Positions 7,765 to 17,927 of a stretch of DNA of 64,000 nucleotides are shown piece after piece. The stretch is taken from contig FODP01000005.1 in NCBI GenBank assembly GCA_900110395.1, positions 430,705-494,704 on the forward strand. Reading direction: 5' to 3'. Each line of letters starts with the position of its first letter. Positions within the stretch are counted from its first letter, which is position 1. Source of the DNA: Rhodospirillales bacterium URHD0017 (GTDB lineage: Bacteria; Pseudomonadota; Alphaproteobacteria; Reyranellales; Reyranellaceae). A program made the position numbers and the translations under genes. A model generated the notes under the pieces. That model did not search any database. It was not told the origin of the DNA and saw only the letters and a program-made list of their open reading frames with translations.

Positions 7765-9452
7765 TCCCTGCCCGTGTTGGTGCGGCCCTTGATCAGGGCC
7801 TCGGGATGGCGTGACAAGAGATCGCTGAGCGCACGGATCGAGCGTGCCGCGTCGGTGAGCTGGGGTATCAGCCGATCAAGGTCGCGGCGGAAGCGCGAAT
7901 CGTCGCCATAGCCCGTATTGAACGACCCGAATAGGCGATTGGCCGAGGTCAGCGATTCCTGCAGCTGCTGGGCGATCGCCGGCAGGCGCTTCAGGGCCGG
8001 CGTGCCTTCGGTGTCGAGCTTCCTGGCGACGTCCTGGACGTCGATCATCGCCTTCTCGAGCGCCGCCAGCGTGCGCTTGGTCTGCGCGCCGTTGATCGTG
8101 GTATCGAGGCCGGCCGCGGCGTTCTCGATGCTCCGGCCGATCTTGTCGTACTCGATGCGGTTCAGCTTGGTCAAAAGCTCGGCCGCCGACCGCGTGATCG
8201 CGTCGAAGCCGCCCACCTCCGAGGTCGGGATGATGTAGACGTCGCCTTTCTTCTCGAGGATCGCAGGCGGCGCATCGTCGATGCGCTCCAGCGCGACCTC
8301 CTTCGAGCCGGTGATGATGCTGGTCGACTGCAAGGTGGCGCGCATGCCGCGCTTGATCATTTCCTCGGCAAGCTTTTCCGGGTCGGTCTGCTCGGCCGAG
8401 GCGATGTTGGCGATGCGGCCGGCTTCAACCCGGTAATGGACCGGCACGACGACTTTATCGAGCGTGGGATCGAAGACCAGGTCGACATCCGTCACTTCGC
8501 CGATCCTGAGGCCATGGAGCGTGACGTGAGCGCCCGGCTCGAGGCCCGCGACCGATCCCGGGAAGTAAGACAGGAGGCGGATCTGCCGGCCGAAGCCCGC
8601 GGCCCGCGCATCCTCGAAGTTGCGGTACAGCGGAAACGACTGGTTGTTGGCGGCGACAGGCTGCTTGGTATCCGGCGGCGCCTCGAAGGCAATGCCGCCC
8701 AGTAGCACGGCGCGCAGCGATTCCATGCGGAATTGCACGCCGTCGGAACCCATCTTTATCGACACGCCGGAGGCATTCCAGAACGACGTATCGGTGTGCA
8801 CGTACTGATCGTAGGGCGCGCGCACGAAGGCATGGATGGTGACCCGGCTCGCGAGGTCGCCGATATCCCAGCCCAGCACCGTGCCGACCTCGAGATCGCG
8901 GAAGAAGATCGGCGAACCGAGGCTGATCGAGCCCAGCCGCTTGCTGTCGAGCATGAAGGTCGTGCCCTTGGTCCAGGCCTGCAGCACGGGGGGATCGGTC
9001 TTGCCGACGAAGTCGCGCTGGGGAACGCCCTTCTCGGCCGACGGCCGCATGCCGATGTAGGAGCCCGAGATCAGGGTCTCCAGGCCGGTGATGCTGCCGG
9101 CGAATAGCTCGGGCTTGACTACCCAGAAGATCGTCTTGTCGGTCAGCAGCGGTTCGGCCTCGCGCACCGTCTCGATCGAGGCGATCACCTTGGTGAAGTC
9201 GGGCGACACGCCGATCGACTTCACGGTGCCCATGACGACGTTCTTGTACTTGAGCTGCGACTGGCCGGCGGTGAGGCCGGCGGCAGTGTCGAAGGCGATG
9301 GTGATGGTGGGACCCTTTTTGGAAAAGGTGTCCCAGGCCAGCCAGATGGCGATCAGGCCGGTGAGGATCGGCACGATCCAGATCAGCGGAATGCGGCGGC
9401 GACGATGCACGCCCGCTGTCGGCAGCTCTACCGGACCTCCCCTGTCAGTCAT
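7761..9452 (-). CDS. pqiB: PqiB-like MCE-domain lipid transport protein
   Basis: A 563-residue protein with one N-terminal membrane helix (residues about 18-42, RRRRIPLIWIVPILTG) followed by three MCE (MlaD) domains, recognisable by ITIAFDTAAGLTAGQSQLKY, LGSISLGSPIFFRDLEVG and GLEPGAHVTLHGLRIGEV. The C-terminal 150 residues are predicted helical and would form the periplasm-spanning needle. Length is close to E. coli PqiB (546). It is the first gene of the unit. Two further coupled genes follow on the same strand. Confidence 0.92.
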   Translation of the reverse strand: MTDRGGPVELPTAGVHRRRRIPLIWIVPILTGLIAIWLAWDTFSKKGPTITIAFDTAAGLTAGQSQLKYKNVVMGTVKSIGVSPDFTKVIASIETVREAEPLLTDKTIFWVVKPELFAGSITGLETLISGSYIGMRPSAEKGVPQRDFVGKTDPPVLQAWTKGTTFMLDSKRLGSISLGSPIFFRDLEVGTVLGWDIGDLASRVTIHAFVRAPYDQYVHTDTSFWNASGVSIKMGSDGVQFRMESLRAVLLGGIAFEAPPDTKQPVAANNQSFPLYRNFEDARAAGFGRQIRLLSYFPGSVAGLEPGAHVTLHGLRIGEVTDVDLVFDPTLDKVVVPVHYRVEAGRIANIASAEQTDPEKLAEEMIKRGMRATLQSTSIITGSKEVALERIDDAPPAILEKKGDVYIIPTSEVGGFDAITRSAAELLTKLNRIEYDKIGRSIENAAAGLDTTINGAQTKRTLAALEKAMIDVQDVARKLDTEGTPALKRLPAIAQQLQESLTSANRLFGSFNTGYGDDSRFRRDLDRLIPQLTDAARSIRALSDLLSRHPEALIKGRTNTGRE

Positions 9453-9541
9453 CGTCCCTTCAGTCTGCCCGTGTCCCGTGCGGAAGGTAACTTAAACCAT
9501 ACGCACTGCAAGCATAGCTGAAGGCGATTGAGCTCCCCTCG

Positions 9542-11131
9542 TCAGGCTGCCGGCTTTGGCCGCAACACTCGCGCAGCATAGGCATGGAGCGCGGTGAAGT
9601 CGGCGCCGACGCCGCGTGCCGCGACGACCTGGTCCGGCCGCACCAGCACCCAGCCCGGCCCATTCAGCAGATAGCGCGTGCGGGCCTCGCCGTCAGGGTC
9701 TCGGCTGCTCCCCAGACGCAGGACCTGCAACGTATTTCCGGCCTGCTCCACGGCATCGTTCAACGGAATCGGATGACTTTCGTCCTCGAACACCAACAGG
9801 CTGTGGCGAGGCTCCGACAGGTAGGGCCACAGGCTGGCATTCTTGCCACCGGGACCGTCGACGATGGAGGCTTCCCGCGCTCGCGTCCCGACGTCGGTGC
9901 GCTTGCCACCCAGCTTGCCGGCCGCCAGGGCCACCAGCGGGCCGTCACGATAGGCGAACTCGGTCTCCGACAGCTCGACCTGCAGCTTGCGGTGCACCGC
10001 AGGTATATTGCCGAAGATCGACACCGCCATGCTGCGGATGCGACTGGTGAGCTTGCTGGCGCCGAAGGAGAGATGCTGCTTCTGCGCTGCCGCGGCGATG
10101 ACCGCGCGGGCGATCGGCCGGCGCTCGGCCTCGTAGCTGTCGAGCAGCAGGTCGCTATCGCCGGCTCCGTTCAGCACGTAGGCGAGTTTCCAGCCGAGAT
10201 TGACCGCATCCTGGACACCGGTGTTCATGCCCTGCCCGCCGGCCGGCGAATGGATGTGGGCGGCATCGCCCGCCAGGAAGCAGCGACCGGCGCGGTAGCG
10301 CGCCGCCAGCCGCTCGTTGATGCGGAAGATCGACAGCCAGCTCGGATCGCGCAGCTTGAGGCCGCTCGGTCCATAACGATCGACGCAATGTTGCATCTCC
10401 TCGAGGGTCGCCGGCTCATCGCCCTGAGGCGAATCGGCGCCGCGCATGGAGAATATGCGCCAGACCTCGTTGCCGAACGGGAACATCGCGACAGTGCCGC
10501 CGTCGTGCCACCACAGATAGATGCTGCGGTGGTCGAGATCGCCGCCGTCGATCTTGACGTCGGCGAGCAGGAAGGTCTGCGGTTCGGTGTAGCCCTCGAA
10601 CTGGATGTCGAGCGTCTGTCGCACCGCGCTGCGCGCGCCGTCGCAGCCCGCCAGATACTTGGTTCGAACGATTTCGCTGCTGCCGTCGGCATGGCGCAAG
10701 GTGGCAGTGACACCTGATGCATCCTGGCCCAGCCCGGCCAGTTCGACGCTGCGCTCGATGGCGACGCCGAGTTCGGCGAGGCGCGCCGTCAACAATGCCT
10801 CGGTGCGCGACTGCGGCAGCAGCAAGGGAAAGGGAAAGGCGCTGTCGATGCCTTCGCCGACAGCCAGGGTAGCCAGCCTGCGGTCACCCTCGCCGACACA
10901 CAGCGCGTTCAATCGCTGGCCCTCGGCAACGAAGCGATCGACCACGCCCATGCCTTGCAGCGCCTCCAGGCTGGCGCTCCACAACGCCAGGGCCTTGGAG
11001 ACCGTGCTGGGCTCGGCGTTGCGATCGATGATGCGCACTGGAATGCCGTAGCGGCGCAGCGTGATGGCCAGCGACAGGCCGGTCGGCCCGGCGCCCACGA
11101 TCAGAATTTCGGCAGCATTCTCCACAGACAT
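9542..11131 (-). CDS. FAD-dependent aromatic-ring-hydroxylase-type monooxygenase
   Basis: A 529-residue class A flavin monooxygenase of the PheA/TfdB group. It has the Rossmann motif GAGPTGLS near residue 12, the second FAD/NADPH motif around GCDGARSAVR near residue 175, and GDAAHIHSPAGGQGMNTG near residue 290. A C-terminal thioredoxin-like domain is present, as in phenol hydroxylases. It probably hydroxylates an aromatic or polyketide-like substrate with NAD(P)H and oxygen. It follows a TetR regulator and a VOC-like gene on the same strand, so it is probably the effector enzyme of a small inducible detoxification operon. Substrate unknown. Confidence 0.88.
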   Translation of the reverse strand: MSVENAAEILIVGAGPTGLSLAITLRRYGIPVRIIDRNAEPSTVSKALALWSASLEALQGMGVVDRFVAEGQRLNALCVGEGDRRLATLAVGEGIDSAFPFPLLLPQSRTEALLTARLAELGVAIERSVELAGLGQDASGVTATLRHADGSSEIVRTKYLAGCDGARSAVRQTLDIQFEGYTEPQTFLLADVKIDGGDLDHRSIYLWWHDGGTVAMFPFGNEVWRIFSMRGADSPQGDEPATLEEMQHCVDRYGPSGLKLRDPSWLSIFRINERLAARYRAGRCFLAGDAAHIHSPAGGQGMNTGVQDAVNLGWKLAYVLNGAGDSDLLLDSYEAERRPIARAVIAAAAQKQHLSFGASKLTSRIRSMAVSIFGNIPAVHRKLQVELSETEFAYRDGPLVALAAGKLGGKRTDVGTRAREASIVDGPGGKNASLWPYLSEPRHSLLVFEDESHPIPLNDAVEQAGNTLQVLRLGSSRDPDGEARTRYLLNGPGWVLVRPDQVVAARGVGADFTALHAYAARVLRPKPAA

Positions 11132-11167
11132 CGTTGCCCCCTCTCAAAAGCGCGTCGAGCGCGACGG

Positions 11168-11656
11168 TTACGGACTGAGCGCGAGATCGAGCGCGTCCAT
11201 GCGCGCGATCTGCATGTAGGTCTCGTAGGTTTCGATCATGTCGGCCGGCACGACCTCGAGCATCAGCCGGTTCTCGACCCACACCTCGATGACGTGGAAG
11301 ACCGGCGGGCGGCCGGGCGCGGCGCGGCTGAAGAACCTGGTGCGCCATCCGGCGGCCGTTCCGATCCGCTCGATGGCGGCGCGATCGTGCGGCACCGACA
11401 GGAAGGCATGGAACGCCGCGTGTGCGCGACCCGGCGGCGCCGTTCGAAAGGTCACCTGCTGGTCGCCTTCGCCCGGCGCCATCACCGTGCCCTCGGGATA
11501 GATCTCGATCATCGTGCCGTGGCGGTCGCCACTTACCGCCATCGTCGCGCCCGGAAGGGGACCGGGAAAGCGATAAGCGCGGCCGCCGATCAGCTCGGCG
11601 AGCACGCGCGCCACCGCCATGGGATCGCGCGCGGGAATGGAGACGTGATGGATCAC
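11168..11656 (-). CDS. VOC (glyoxalase/dioxygenase)-fold protein
   Basis: A 162-residue protein. The opening IHHVSIPARDPMAVARVLAE is typical of VOC-fold proteins, with the first metal-type His in the HHV stretch. The GTG start at 11656 is supported by AAGGAG eight bases upstream, and it overlaps the TetR stop (GTGA). Earlier in-frame starts would run through the TetR gene. It sits between a regulator and a flavin monooxygenase in one operon, so a role in processing or binding the same substrate is likely, but this is inference. Confidence 0.75.
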   Translation of the reverse strand: MIHHVSIPARDPMAVARVLAELIGGRAYRFPGPLPGATMAVSGDRHGTMIEIYPEGTVMAPGEGDQQVTFRTAPPGRAHAAFHAFLSVPHDRAAIERIGTAAGWRTRFFSRAAPGRPPVFHVIEVWVENRLMLEVVPADMIETYETYMQIARMDALDLALSP

Positions 11657-12327
11657 CGGGCGGGCTCCTTGCGTTTGGCGGCGGCGCGGGCGGGCTTGGC
11701 CGGCGGGGAGTCGGCGAGACCCGACGCATCGCGCTTCAAGGCGTCGACCAGTGCGTTGATGGTCCAGGCGGCAACCTGTTCCGCCTCCTCCGGCTCGAAC
11801 TCGCCGCTGTCGACCAGCCAACGCCACACGGTCGGCGTGAAAAAGACGGAGACGACCTTGGCGCCGCGCCGGCGCTGCTCGGGCGCGAGTTGGGGCAGCG
11901 CCTCGCTCACCGCCGAGATCCAGGCGCCGTGGCGCTGGCCGCGATCCGCCGTGCGCTGGCGGTCCCACGACGGTTTGTTCATCAGGTTGCGCAGGAGGGC
12001 GCCGTAGGTCTCGTAGTTGGGGAAGAGCTTGTGGGGCAGCTCGCCGAACTGCTCCAGCGGCGGCAGCGGGTTGCGCAGCCCGAGCCGCGGGCTCAGCCAG
12101 TTGAAGAAGGCTTCGACCAGGTCGTCGACCGTCCGGAAGTGCGCGTAGACCGTCGGCGGCGAGACACCCGCGAGCTCGGCGAGATACCGCAGCGACAGGC
12201 TCTCCAGGTCGTTCTTCTCGAGATAGGTCTTCGCCGCCATCAGGATCCGCTCGCGTGTCAGGGCCGCCTGCGCTTCGCGCAACGGACTTTGGTAGGTCCG
12301 GGACGACGGCAATTTAGGCTTCTTCAA
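11653..12327 (-). CDS. TetR family transcriptional regulator
   Basis: A 224-residue protein with a TetR-type helix-turn-helix at residues about 25-70 (LTRERILMAAKTYLEKND followed by LAELAGVSPPTVYAHF). The C-terminal ligand domain is rich in Trp and Phe; the last 20 residues are basic and probably disordered. It is the first gene of an operon with the VOC protein and the monooxygenase, which suggests self-regulation and induction by a substrate of the enzyme. A candidate operator lies just upstream. Confidence 0.88.
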   Translation of the reverse strand: MKKPKLPSSRTYQSPLREAQAALTRERILMAAKTYLEKNDLESLSLRYLAELAGVSPPTVYAHFRTVDDLVEAFFNWLSPRLGLRNPLPPLEQFGELPHKLFPNYETYGALLRNLMNKPSWDRQRTADRGQRHGAWISAVSEALPQLAPEQRRRGAKVVSVFFTPTVWRWLVDSGEFEPEEAEQVAAWTINALVDALKRDASGLADSPPAKPARAAAKRKEPAR

Positions 12328-12353
12328 GACAATTCACCTTATGTTTGTAAAGT

Positions 12354-12374
12354 CAAAGAGTCAAACGATCTTTG
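12354..12374. promoter_or_regulatory. Candidate TetR operator (interrupted inverted repeat)
   Basis: CAAAGA at 12354-12359 and TCTTTG at 12369-12374 are perfect inverted half-sites nine bases apart, centred about 37 bases upstream of the tetR start. The surrounding sequence is AT-rich compared with the rest of the window. The spacing fits a TetR dimer, but the site is inferred from sequence symmetry only. Confidence 0.4.
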
Positions 12375-12444
12375 TGCAAGATCATCTTATACCCATTAAT
12401 TGAAAATAACCCCCCAGACGGGAGGTCGCTTCGTCCACGGAGGC

Positions 12445-13680
12445 TCAGAGAATCGGGGGCTTCTTCGTCCAGTCGTAACCGCGCACGGCGCGCTGGTAGC
12501 CGTAGTCGAACAAGGCGCGCATGTAGGCGCTATCGAAGGACGACGGTAGCACCTGGTTGAAGTCCGGCCCGATGAAGGCGAGGTTGTAGTCGATGCCGTC
12601 GCGCTGCGTGATGGCGAAGATGCGGATCACGTCGTTGTAGCCCGAGATGGCGATCATCGTGTCGATGGCGCGGCCGGCGATGTCGAGCGTGTGGCGCTCG
12701 ACCTTGGCCCATTCGGGATCGAGCCGGCCGTTGCGGATGATGAAGGCCCGCGCCTGGGCCGTCGACAGCCCGGCGCGCCGGCGCCGCGCCCGGTCCCGCG
12801 TGATGGCAGACGGATAGAGGAACGTCTGGGCGACCGCGCCGCCGTCGACATGCATCTCCTGGTATTTCCGGCCGTCCAGCGTCACGTCGATCATGGAGGG
12901 CGGAAAGGCGCCGGGAATTGCCGCCGAAGCCAGCAGCAGGCGCCGCACCGTGTCGACGGCGCGCGGGTGGCCGCTGCTGGCGATGGCACCGATGTTCCAG
13001 ATCACCGGCACCTGGGCATCGAGGTCCGTCGTGGCGATCATGAGGAGTCGCCCGGCCTGATAGGCGGCGGCGATGCCGGCCAGCAGGCGCTCGTCGACGT
13101 AGCGCGAGATGGTGGCGAGCAGCGGCGCGTTGTCGGCCATCGCATCGTTGAACAGGACGGAGATCAACGGCCGCTTGGCCAGGATCTCACCGGGCGCGGT
13201 CTCGGTGTAGACGGCGCGCAGTTGCGCATCATGATCCGACCCAAGGAAAGCAAACGGCGCGATGAGGGCGCCGGTGCTGACGCCGGTCACGAGTTGGAAG
13301 GTGGGACGCGTGCCCTGCACGCTCCAGCCGCACAACAGTCCGGCACCGAAGGCGCCGTTCTCGCCGCCGCCCGACACCGCGAGGAGCTGCTGCTCCGGCA
13401 GATCGCCGAGTGAGCCGACGCCGAGCGCGCGCTGCTGGCGGGCCATCGCCGCCCTGAATTCGGCTTCGATCGGATCGATGCCGAGCAGCGGAAAGAACCG
13501 CTCGTTGGCGATGCCCAGCACGCTCGCATGGGCGGTCCGGCCGATCGGCACGGGCGGACCGCGATCGGGATGGGAGCAGCCGGCCACGCTTGCCAGCGCC
13601 GCACCGGCGCCGAGCCGCAGCATCTCCCGACGTGAACGAAGATGCGTTTTCGTAAGATGAATTGACGCTCGGTCGATCAT
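12445..13680 (-). CDS. Patatin-like phospholipase, probable lipoprotein
   Basis: A 411-residue protein. The oxyanion-type glycine loop SGGGENGAFGAG lies near residue 103, the nucleophile elbow GVSTG near residue 133 (Ser about 135) and the catalytic aspartate in VDGGA near residue 283. These define a patatin-like acyl hydrolase. The N-terminus has a basic segment, a short hydrophobic run and a lipobox-like SVAGC ending at residue 35, so it may be an exported lipoprotein. The start at 13680 is preferred; a later Met at residue 20 would still keep the signal. It stands alone between tetR and ftsK on the minus strand. Confidence 0.85.
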   Translation of the reverse strand: MIDRASIHLTKTHLRSRREMLRLGAGAALASVAGCSHPDRGPPVPIGRTAHASVLGIANERFFPLLGIDPIEAEFRAAMARQQRALGVGSLGDLPEQQLLAVSGGGENGAFGAGLLCGWSVQGTRPTFQLVTGVSTGALIAPFAFLGSDHDAQLRAVYTETAPGEILAKRPLISVLFNDAMADNAPLLATISRYVDERLLAGIAAAYQAGRLLMIATTDLDAQVPVIWNIGAIASSGHPRAVDTVRRLLLASAAIPGAFPPSMIDVTLDGRKYQEMHVDGGAVAQTFLYPSAITRDRARRRRAGLSTAQARAFIIRNGRLDPEWAKVERHTLDIAGRAIDTMIAISGYNDVIRIFAITQRDGIDYNLAFIGPDFNQVLPSSFDSAYMRALFDYGYQRAVRGYDWTKKPPIL

Positions 13681-13748
13681 CGCGGCCTCCGCTCCGCGGG
13701 CCGCTCTATCAGAAAAACTTCCGGCTTCGCAATCGGTCGTTGTCGCGG

Positions 13749-16523
13749 TCAGCGCTCGCGGTCGTCGATGTCGCGCGCCAGGACCTCGCGCTTGCCGACA
13801 TGGTTTGCCGGGCTGACGACGCCCTCGCGCTCCATGCGCTCGACAATGCGGGCGGCGCGGTTGTAGCCGATCTGCAGGTAGCGCTGGATGAAGCTGGTGC
13901 TGCACTTGCGCTCGCGCGCCACCAGGGCGATCGCCTGGTCGTAGAGCTGGTCGCTCTCGCCTTCCTCGCCCTCGCCCGGCAGGCCGAGCCCGCCTTCCTC
14001 GGCGTCGGGATCGTTGGTGACCGATTCGATGTAGGACGGCACGCCTTGGGCCCTGAGGTGGCGCACCACCTCCTCGACCTCGGTGTCGGAGACGAACGGG
14101 CCGTGCACGCGGGCGATCTTGCCGCCGCCCGCCATGTAGAGCATGTCGCCCTGGCCCAGCAGTTGCTCGCCGCCCTGCTCGCCCAGGATGGTGCGGCTGT
14201 CGATCTTCGACGTGACCTGGAAGGAGATGCGGGTCGGGAAGTTGGCCTTGATGGTGCCGGTGATGACATCGACCGACGGCCGTTGCGTCGCCATGATCAC
14301 ATGGATGCCGGCGGCCCGCGCCATCTGCGCCAGGCGTTGGACGGCGGCCTCGATCTCCTTGCCGGCGACCAGCATCAGATCGGCCATCTCGTCGATGATG
14401 ACGACGATGAAGGGCAGCGGGTTGAGGTCGATCTCCTCTTCCTCGAACACCGGACGGCGCGTCTCGGGGTCGATGCCGGTCTGGACCTGGCGGGTCAGCG
14501 CCTGGCCCTTGCGTCGGGCGTCGCCGAGCTTCTCGTTGTAGCCCGCGATGTTGCGCACGCCGAGCGCGCTCATGGCGCGATAGCGATCCTCCATCTCGCG
14601 GACCACCCACTTCAGCGCCACGATCGCCTTGCGCGGCTCGGTGACGACGGGCGTGAGCAGATGAGGAATGTCCTGGTAGACGCTGAGCTCCAGCATCTTG
14701 GGATCGATCATGATGAAGCGGCAGCGATCCGGCGGCAGCCTGTAGAGCAGCGACAGGATCATGGTGTTGACCGCCACCGACTTGCCCGAGCCGGTGGTGC
14801 CGCCGATCAGCAGATGCGGCATGCGCGCGAGGTCGGCGATCACCGGATCGCCACCGATGTCCTTGCCCAGCGCCAGCGGCAGACCGAGCCGGTTGTCCTC
14901 GTAGTGGCGGGTCGACAACAGCTCGCGCAGGAACACCGTCTCGCGCCGCGCGTTGGGCAGCTCGATGCCGATGACGTTGCGGCCCGGCACGGTGGCGACG
15001 CGCGCCGACACCGCGCTCATCGAGCGGGCGATGTCGTCGGCAAGACCGATGACGCGGCTCGACTTGGTGCCGGGCGCGGGCTCCAGCTCGTAGAGCGTCA
15101 CCACGGGACCCGGCCGCACCTTCACGATCTGGCCTTTGACGCCGAAATCGTCGAGCACGGTCTCGAGCAGGCGGGCGTTCTGCTCCAGCGCCTCCTCGTC
15201 GATCTTGGTCTCGGTGCTGACGCGCGAGGGCAGCGACAGGATGTCGAGCGGCGGCAGCTTGTATTCGCCGGTCACAAGGTCGAGTTCGCGCTGTCCGGCC
15301 CTGGCGGCGCGCTTGCCCTGGGCCACGGCCGACTTGCGCGGCACGATGGTGACGCCGCTCGCCGCGGCGGCCGGCTGCGGATCGGCAAGGGCGTCGGGCG
15401 TGAACGGATTGTCGCCGTCGGCGTCCTCGCCCTCCGGCACTGCCGCTTGCGGCTCAGGCATCGGCGCAGTCGGCAGCGGCGCCCCCGGCTCGACACGTTC
15501 GGCGGCCGGTGCGGCCGGCCGCAGGCGGCCGAGGATCGGCTCGATGCGCAGCCCGGCGACGCGGTCGAACAGGGTGCGTTCCTGCACCGATTCGGCGGCC
15601 GTCGGCGCCTGTACGGGCAAGTGGCCCGGCGGCATCTCGGGAATTTCGTCGGCCGGCCGTTCGATCGGCGCATAGGGCGCGTCGACCATCAGCGACTCGC
15701 GCGCCGGCAAGGGCGCGCCCTCGTCGGGGATCTGCTCGAAGCGCGGCGGGAAATGCGCCGGATCGTACTGACTGGCGTCGATCTCGCCCGGAATCTCGGC
15801 ATAGCCGATCGGCGGCGCCGGCATGTCGGGCTCCTCGTCGAGCGACTGCGGCTTGCCGCGCCACAGGCTGACGCCGGCCCGCACCAGCCACACGCTGCCC
15901 AGGAAGGGCGCGCGCAGGATGCGGAAGATCAGCGGCAGGTCGGTACGGTTCATGCCGAGTGCCGGCGCCATCGCGATGAAGGCCAATGCGGCACAGGCCG
16001 GCTCAATCAGCGCGAGGCTGCCGCCGCTCGAATGGGTCAGGACCAGCTCGCGGAAGCGGCCGACCAGGGCGAGGCCGACCAGCCCACCCGGTCCGGCGTG
16101 AGTCGCGGCAGCGCCGACATCGCCCAGCCCGACGCAGGCCACGCTCATCATCAGCAGCGCCAGCAACAGCAGCGACAGGCGCAGGCCGAAGAAGCCGAGA
16201 TGATGGGTGCGCGCCATGCGCACGCCCCAGGTGATCAGCGCCACCGGCACCAGGACGATGGCGAGCCCGAAGGTCTGCAGCAGCAGGTCGGAGATGTAGG
16301 CGCCGGGCACGCCAATGGTGTTGTGCGGCGCGCGGCCTGTCGCATGGTTGAGCGAGGGATCGCCCGGGCTGTAGGTGAACAGCGCCAGCAGCACCACCAC
16401 GCCGAGGCCTGCGACAGCGATGCCGACCAGCTCCATCATGCGCCGCCGCAGGAAGTCACGCCCGCCTTCCGGCAGGATCGCGGTCTTGCGCGGGGCGATG
16501 GAGGCGGCGCCGATGATGGCCAT
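13749..16523 (-). CDS. ftsK: DNA translocase FtsK
   Basis: A 924-residue protein. Four to five membrane helices occupy residues 30-190, then a proline-rich linker to about 420. The translocase motor follows, with Walker [14 protein letters not shown] near residue 575 and a Walker B region containing IDEMADLM. The C-terminal 65 residues form the gamma winged-helix domain ([19 protein letters not shown]) that reads KOPS sites. FtsK pumps chromosome dimers to XerCD at the septum. The gene begins six bases after the DapC-like gene ends, so the two are probably co-transcribed. Length and domain order are normal. Confidence 0.96.
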   Translation of the reverse strand: MAIIGAASIAPRKTAILPEGGRDFLRRRMMELVGIAVAGLGVVVLLALFTYSPGDPSLNHATGRAPHNTIGVPGAYISDLLLQTFGLAIVLVPVALITWGVRMARTHHLGFFGLRLSLLLLALLMMSVACVGLGDVGAAATHAGPGGLVGLALVGRFRELVLTHSSGGSLALIEPACAALAFIAMAPALGMNRTDLPLIFRILRAPFLGSVWLVRAGVSLWRGKPQSLDEEPDMPAPPIGYAEIPGEIDASQYDPAHFPPRFEQIPDEGAPLPARESLMVDAPYAPIERPADEIPEMPPGHLPVQAPTAAESVQERTLFDRVAGLRIEPILGRLRPAAPAAERVEPGAPLPTAPMPEPQAAVPEGEDADGDNPFTPDALADPQPAAAASGVTIVPRKSAVAQGKRAARAGQRELDLVTGEYKLPPLDILSLPSRVSTETKIDEEALEQNARLLETVLDDFGVKGQIVKVRPGPVVTLYELEPAPGTKSSRVIGLADDIARSMSAVSARVATVPGRNVIGIELPNARRETVFLRELLSTRHYEDNRLGLPLALGKDIGGDPVIADLARMPHLLIGGTTGSGKSVAVNTMILSLLYRLPPDRCRFIMIDPKMLELSVYQDIPHLLTPVVTEPRKAIVALKWVVREMEDRYRAMSALGVRNIAGYNEKLGDARRKGQALTRQVQTGIDPETRRPVFEEEEIDLNPLPFIVVIIDEMADLMLVAGKEIEAAVQRLAQMARAAGIHVIMATQRPSVDVITGTIKANFPTRISFQVTSKIDSRTILGEQGGEQLLGQGDMLYMAGGGKIARVHGPFVSDTEVEEVVRHLRAQGVPSYIESVTNDPDAEEGGLGLPGEGEEGESDQLYDQAIALVARERKCSTSFIQRYLQIGYNRAARIVERMEREGVVSPANHVGKREVLARDIDDRER

Positions 16524-16529
16524 GGGCGG

Positions 16530-17735
16530 CTACAGCACCTGGGCGAGGCGCGTCATGCCCTCGCGGGTGGTCTGCTCGTCATGCACCAGGGCGACGCGGA
16601 TGTAGCGCTCGGCGGTGTTGAGGCCGTCCGTTTCGCGACAGACATAGGCGCCCGGCAGCACCTTGACGTGCGCCTCGCGCCACAACTTGCGGGTGGCTTC
16701 CTCGCCATCGCCGACATCGAGCCACAGGAAGAAGCCGCCGCCCGGCGTGTAGTAGGCGAAGCGGTTGTGCAGGATCTGCTCGGCGACGCGGAAATTCTTC
16801 CGATACCACTCGCGCGTCTCGATGGGATGCGTCTCCTCGCGCCACAGCGCGGCCGACGCCTTCTGGACGGCGAAGGGGATCTGCGGGCCGCCATAAGTGC
16901 GCCAGCGCAAGGTCATCGCCACCAGCCGCGGATCGCCTGCCATGAAGCCCGAGCGCAGGCCGGCGGCGTTGGAACGCTTGGAGAGGGAATGGAAGACGGC
17001 GAGGTTCTTGAACGGGTCTTGGCCGCCGGTCGTGTCCATCGCCAGCGCCGCCTCGAGCGCGCCGGGTGGCGGCTCGCGCGTATAGATCTCAGCGTAGCAC
17101 TCATCGACTGCCAGCACGGCGTCGTGCTCGCGGCACTTGGCCAGAAGCTTCTGCAGGTAGTCGATGCCGGCGATCGCGCCCTGCGGATTGGCGGGCGAGC
17201 AGAGATAGACCACCGACATCCGCTGCCACGTCGCCTCGTCGAGGCTGAGGAAGTCCGGCAGGAAGCCGTTGTCGGCGTTGGCATTGACCAGCAGCGGCTC
17301 GGCGCCCGACAGCACCGCGCCGCCGAGATAGGCCTGATAGAACGGGTTAGGCAGCGCCACGATCGGCTTGGCGCCCGCCTTCTGCTGCGGTGTCGCCACG
17401 GTCGAGATGATGTAGACGCCTTCCTTGCTGCCGGCGGTCGGGATGACGTGCTGCGCCGGATCGAGCAGGCCCGTGGGCAGGCGGTAGCGCCGGCCGAGCC
17501 ATTCGACGATGGCGAGGTTGAGGTCGGGCAGGCCCTGGTTGGGCGGATAACGGTTCCAGCCGTCGATCTCGTCATTGACGATCTGGCGCGCGAAGGCAGG
17601 CATCGCGCCCTGCGGCTCGCCGACCGACATGTTGATCATGGAGAGATGCGCCGGCGGCGCGATCGGAGCGATAAGAGCGTTCAACCGCGCGAACGGAAAA
17701 TCTGTCAGCGTCTCCGTGAGGCGCGGATTGAACAT
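16530..17735 (-). CDS. dapC: Succinyldiaminopimelate-type aminotransferase (fold type I)
   Basis: A 401-residue PLP-dependent aminotransferase. The PLP lysine is in HSLSKRSN near residue 250, with SPANPQG and DECYAEIY upstream as the PLP-binding Asn, Asp and Tyr motifs. The conserved end of the fold is YIRVALV near residue 385. The N-terminus (MFNPRLTETLTDFPFARLN) is typical of the DapC-like subgroup of proteobacteria, which makes N-succinyl-diaminopimelate for lysine and peptidoglycan. It precedes ftsK in the same operon. Exact substrate is assigned by subgroup similarity. Confidence 0.85.
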   Translation of the reverse strand: MFNPRLTETLTDFPFARLNALIAPIAPPAHLSMINMSVGEPQGAMPAFARQIVNDEIDGWNRYPPNQGLPDLNLAIVEWLGRRYRLPTGLLDPAQHVIPTAGSKEGVYIISTVATPQQKAGAKPIVALPNPFYQAYLGGAVLSGAEPLLVNANADNGFLPDFLSLDEATWQRMSVVYLCSPANPQGAIAGIDYLQKLLAKCREHDAVLAVDECYAEIYTREPPPGALEAALAMDTTGGQDPFKNLAVFHSLSKRSNAAGLRSGFMAGDPRLVAMTLRWRTYGGPQIPFAVQKASAALWREETHPIETREWYRKNFRVAEQILHNRFAYYTPGGGFFLWLDVGDGEEATRKLWREAHVKVLPGAYVCRETDGLNTAERYIRVALVHDEQTTREGMTRLAQVL

Positions 17736-17877
17736 CGAAACTCCAACGGCCCCCCCAAGGGCCGGAGCAACGCGATGACGCCGGCGGGAGGGGGCCCCGG
17801 CCGGATAAACTATTGCCGTATTGTATGAAACAGATTAGCTAATAACAACAAGGGAATAGGCCGCATTCTTCATACGA

Positions 17878-17902
17878 GAAGAAGGGTTGGGGACCCCTCT
17901 TC
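17878..17902 (-). terminator. Hairpin downstream of amtB (weak terminator candidate)
   Basis: Ten-base arms (17878-17887 and 17893-17902) pair with one mismatch around a five-base loop, 26 bases after the amtB stop on the minus strand. No T-run follows, so it may be an RNA end-protecting hairpin rather than an intrinsic terminator. The rest of the 192-base gap up to dapC holds the dapC leader and nothing else clear. Confidence 0.35.
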
Positions 17903-17927
17903 CGCACGACCACAAGCGCTTGGGCCC

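Noticed and set aside
13662..17828. Very long open frame on the plus strand across ftsK and dapC
   Set aside because: It is the antisense of two well-supported genes, rich in Arg, His, Asp and Gln as expected for the mirror of high-GC coding sequence, and shows no domain.
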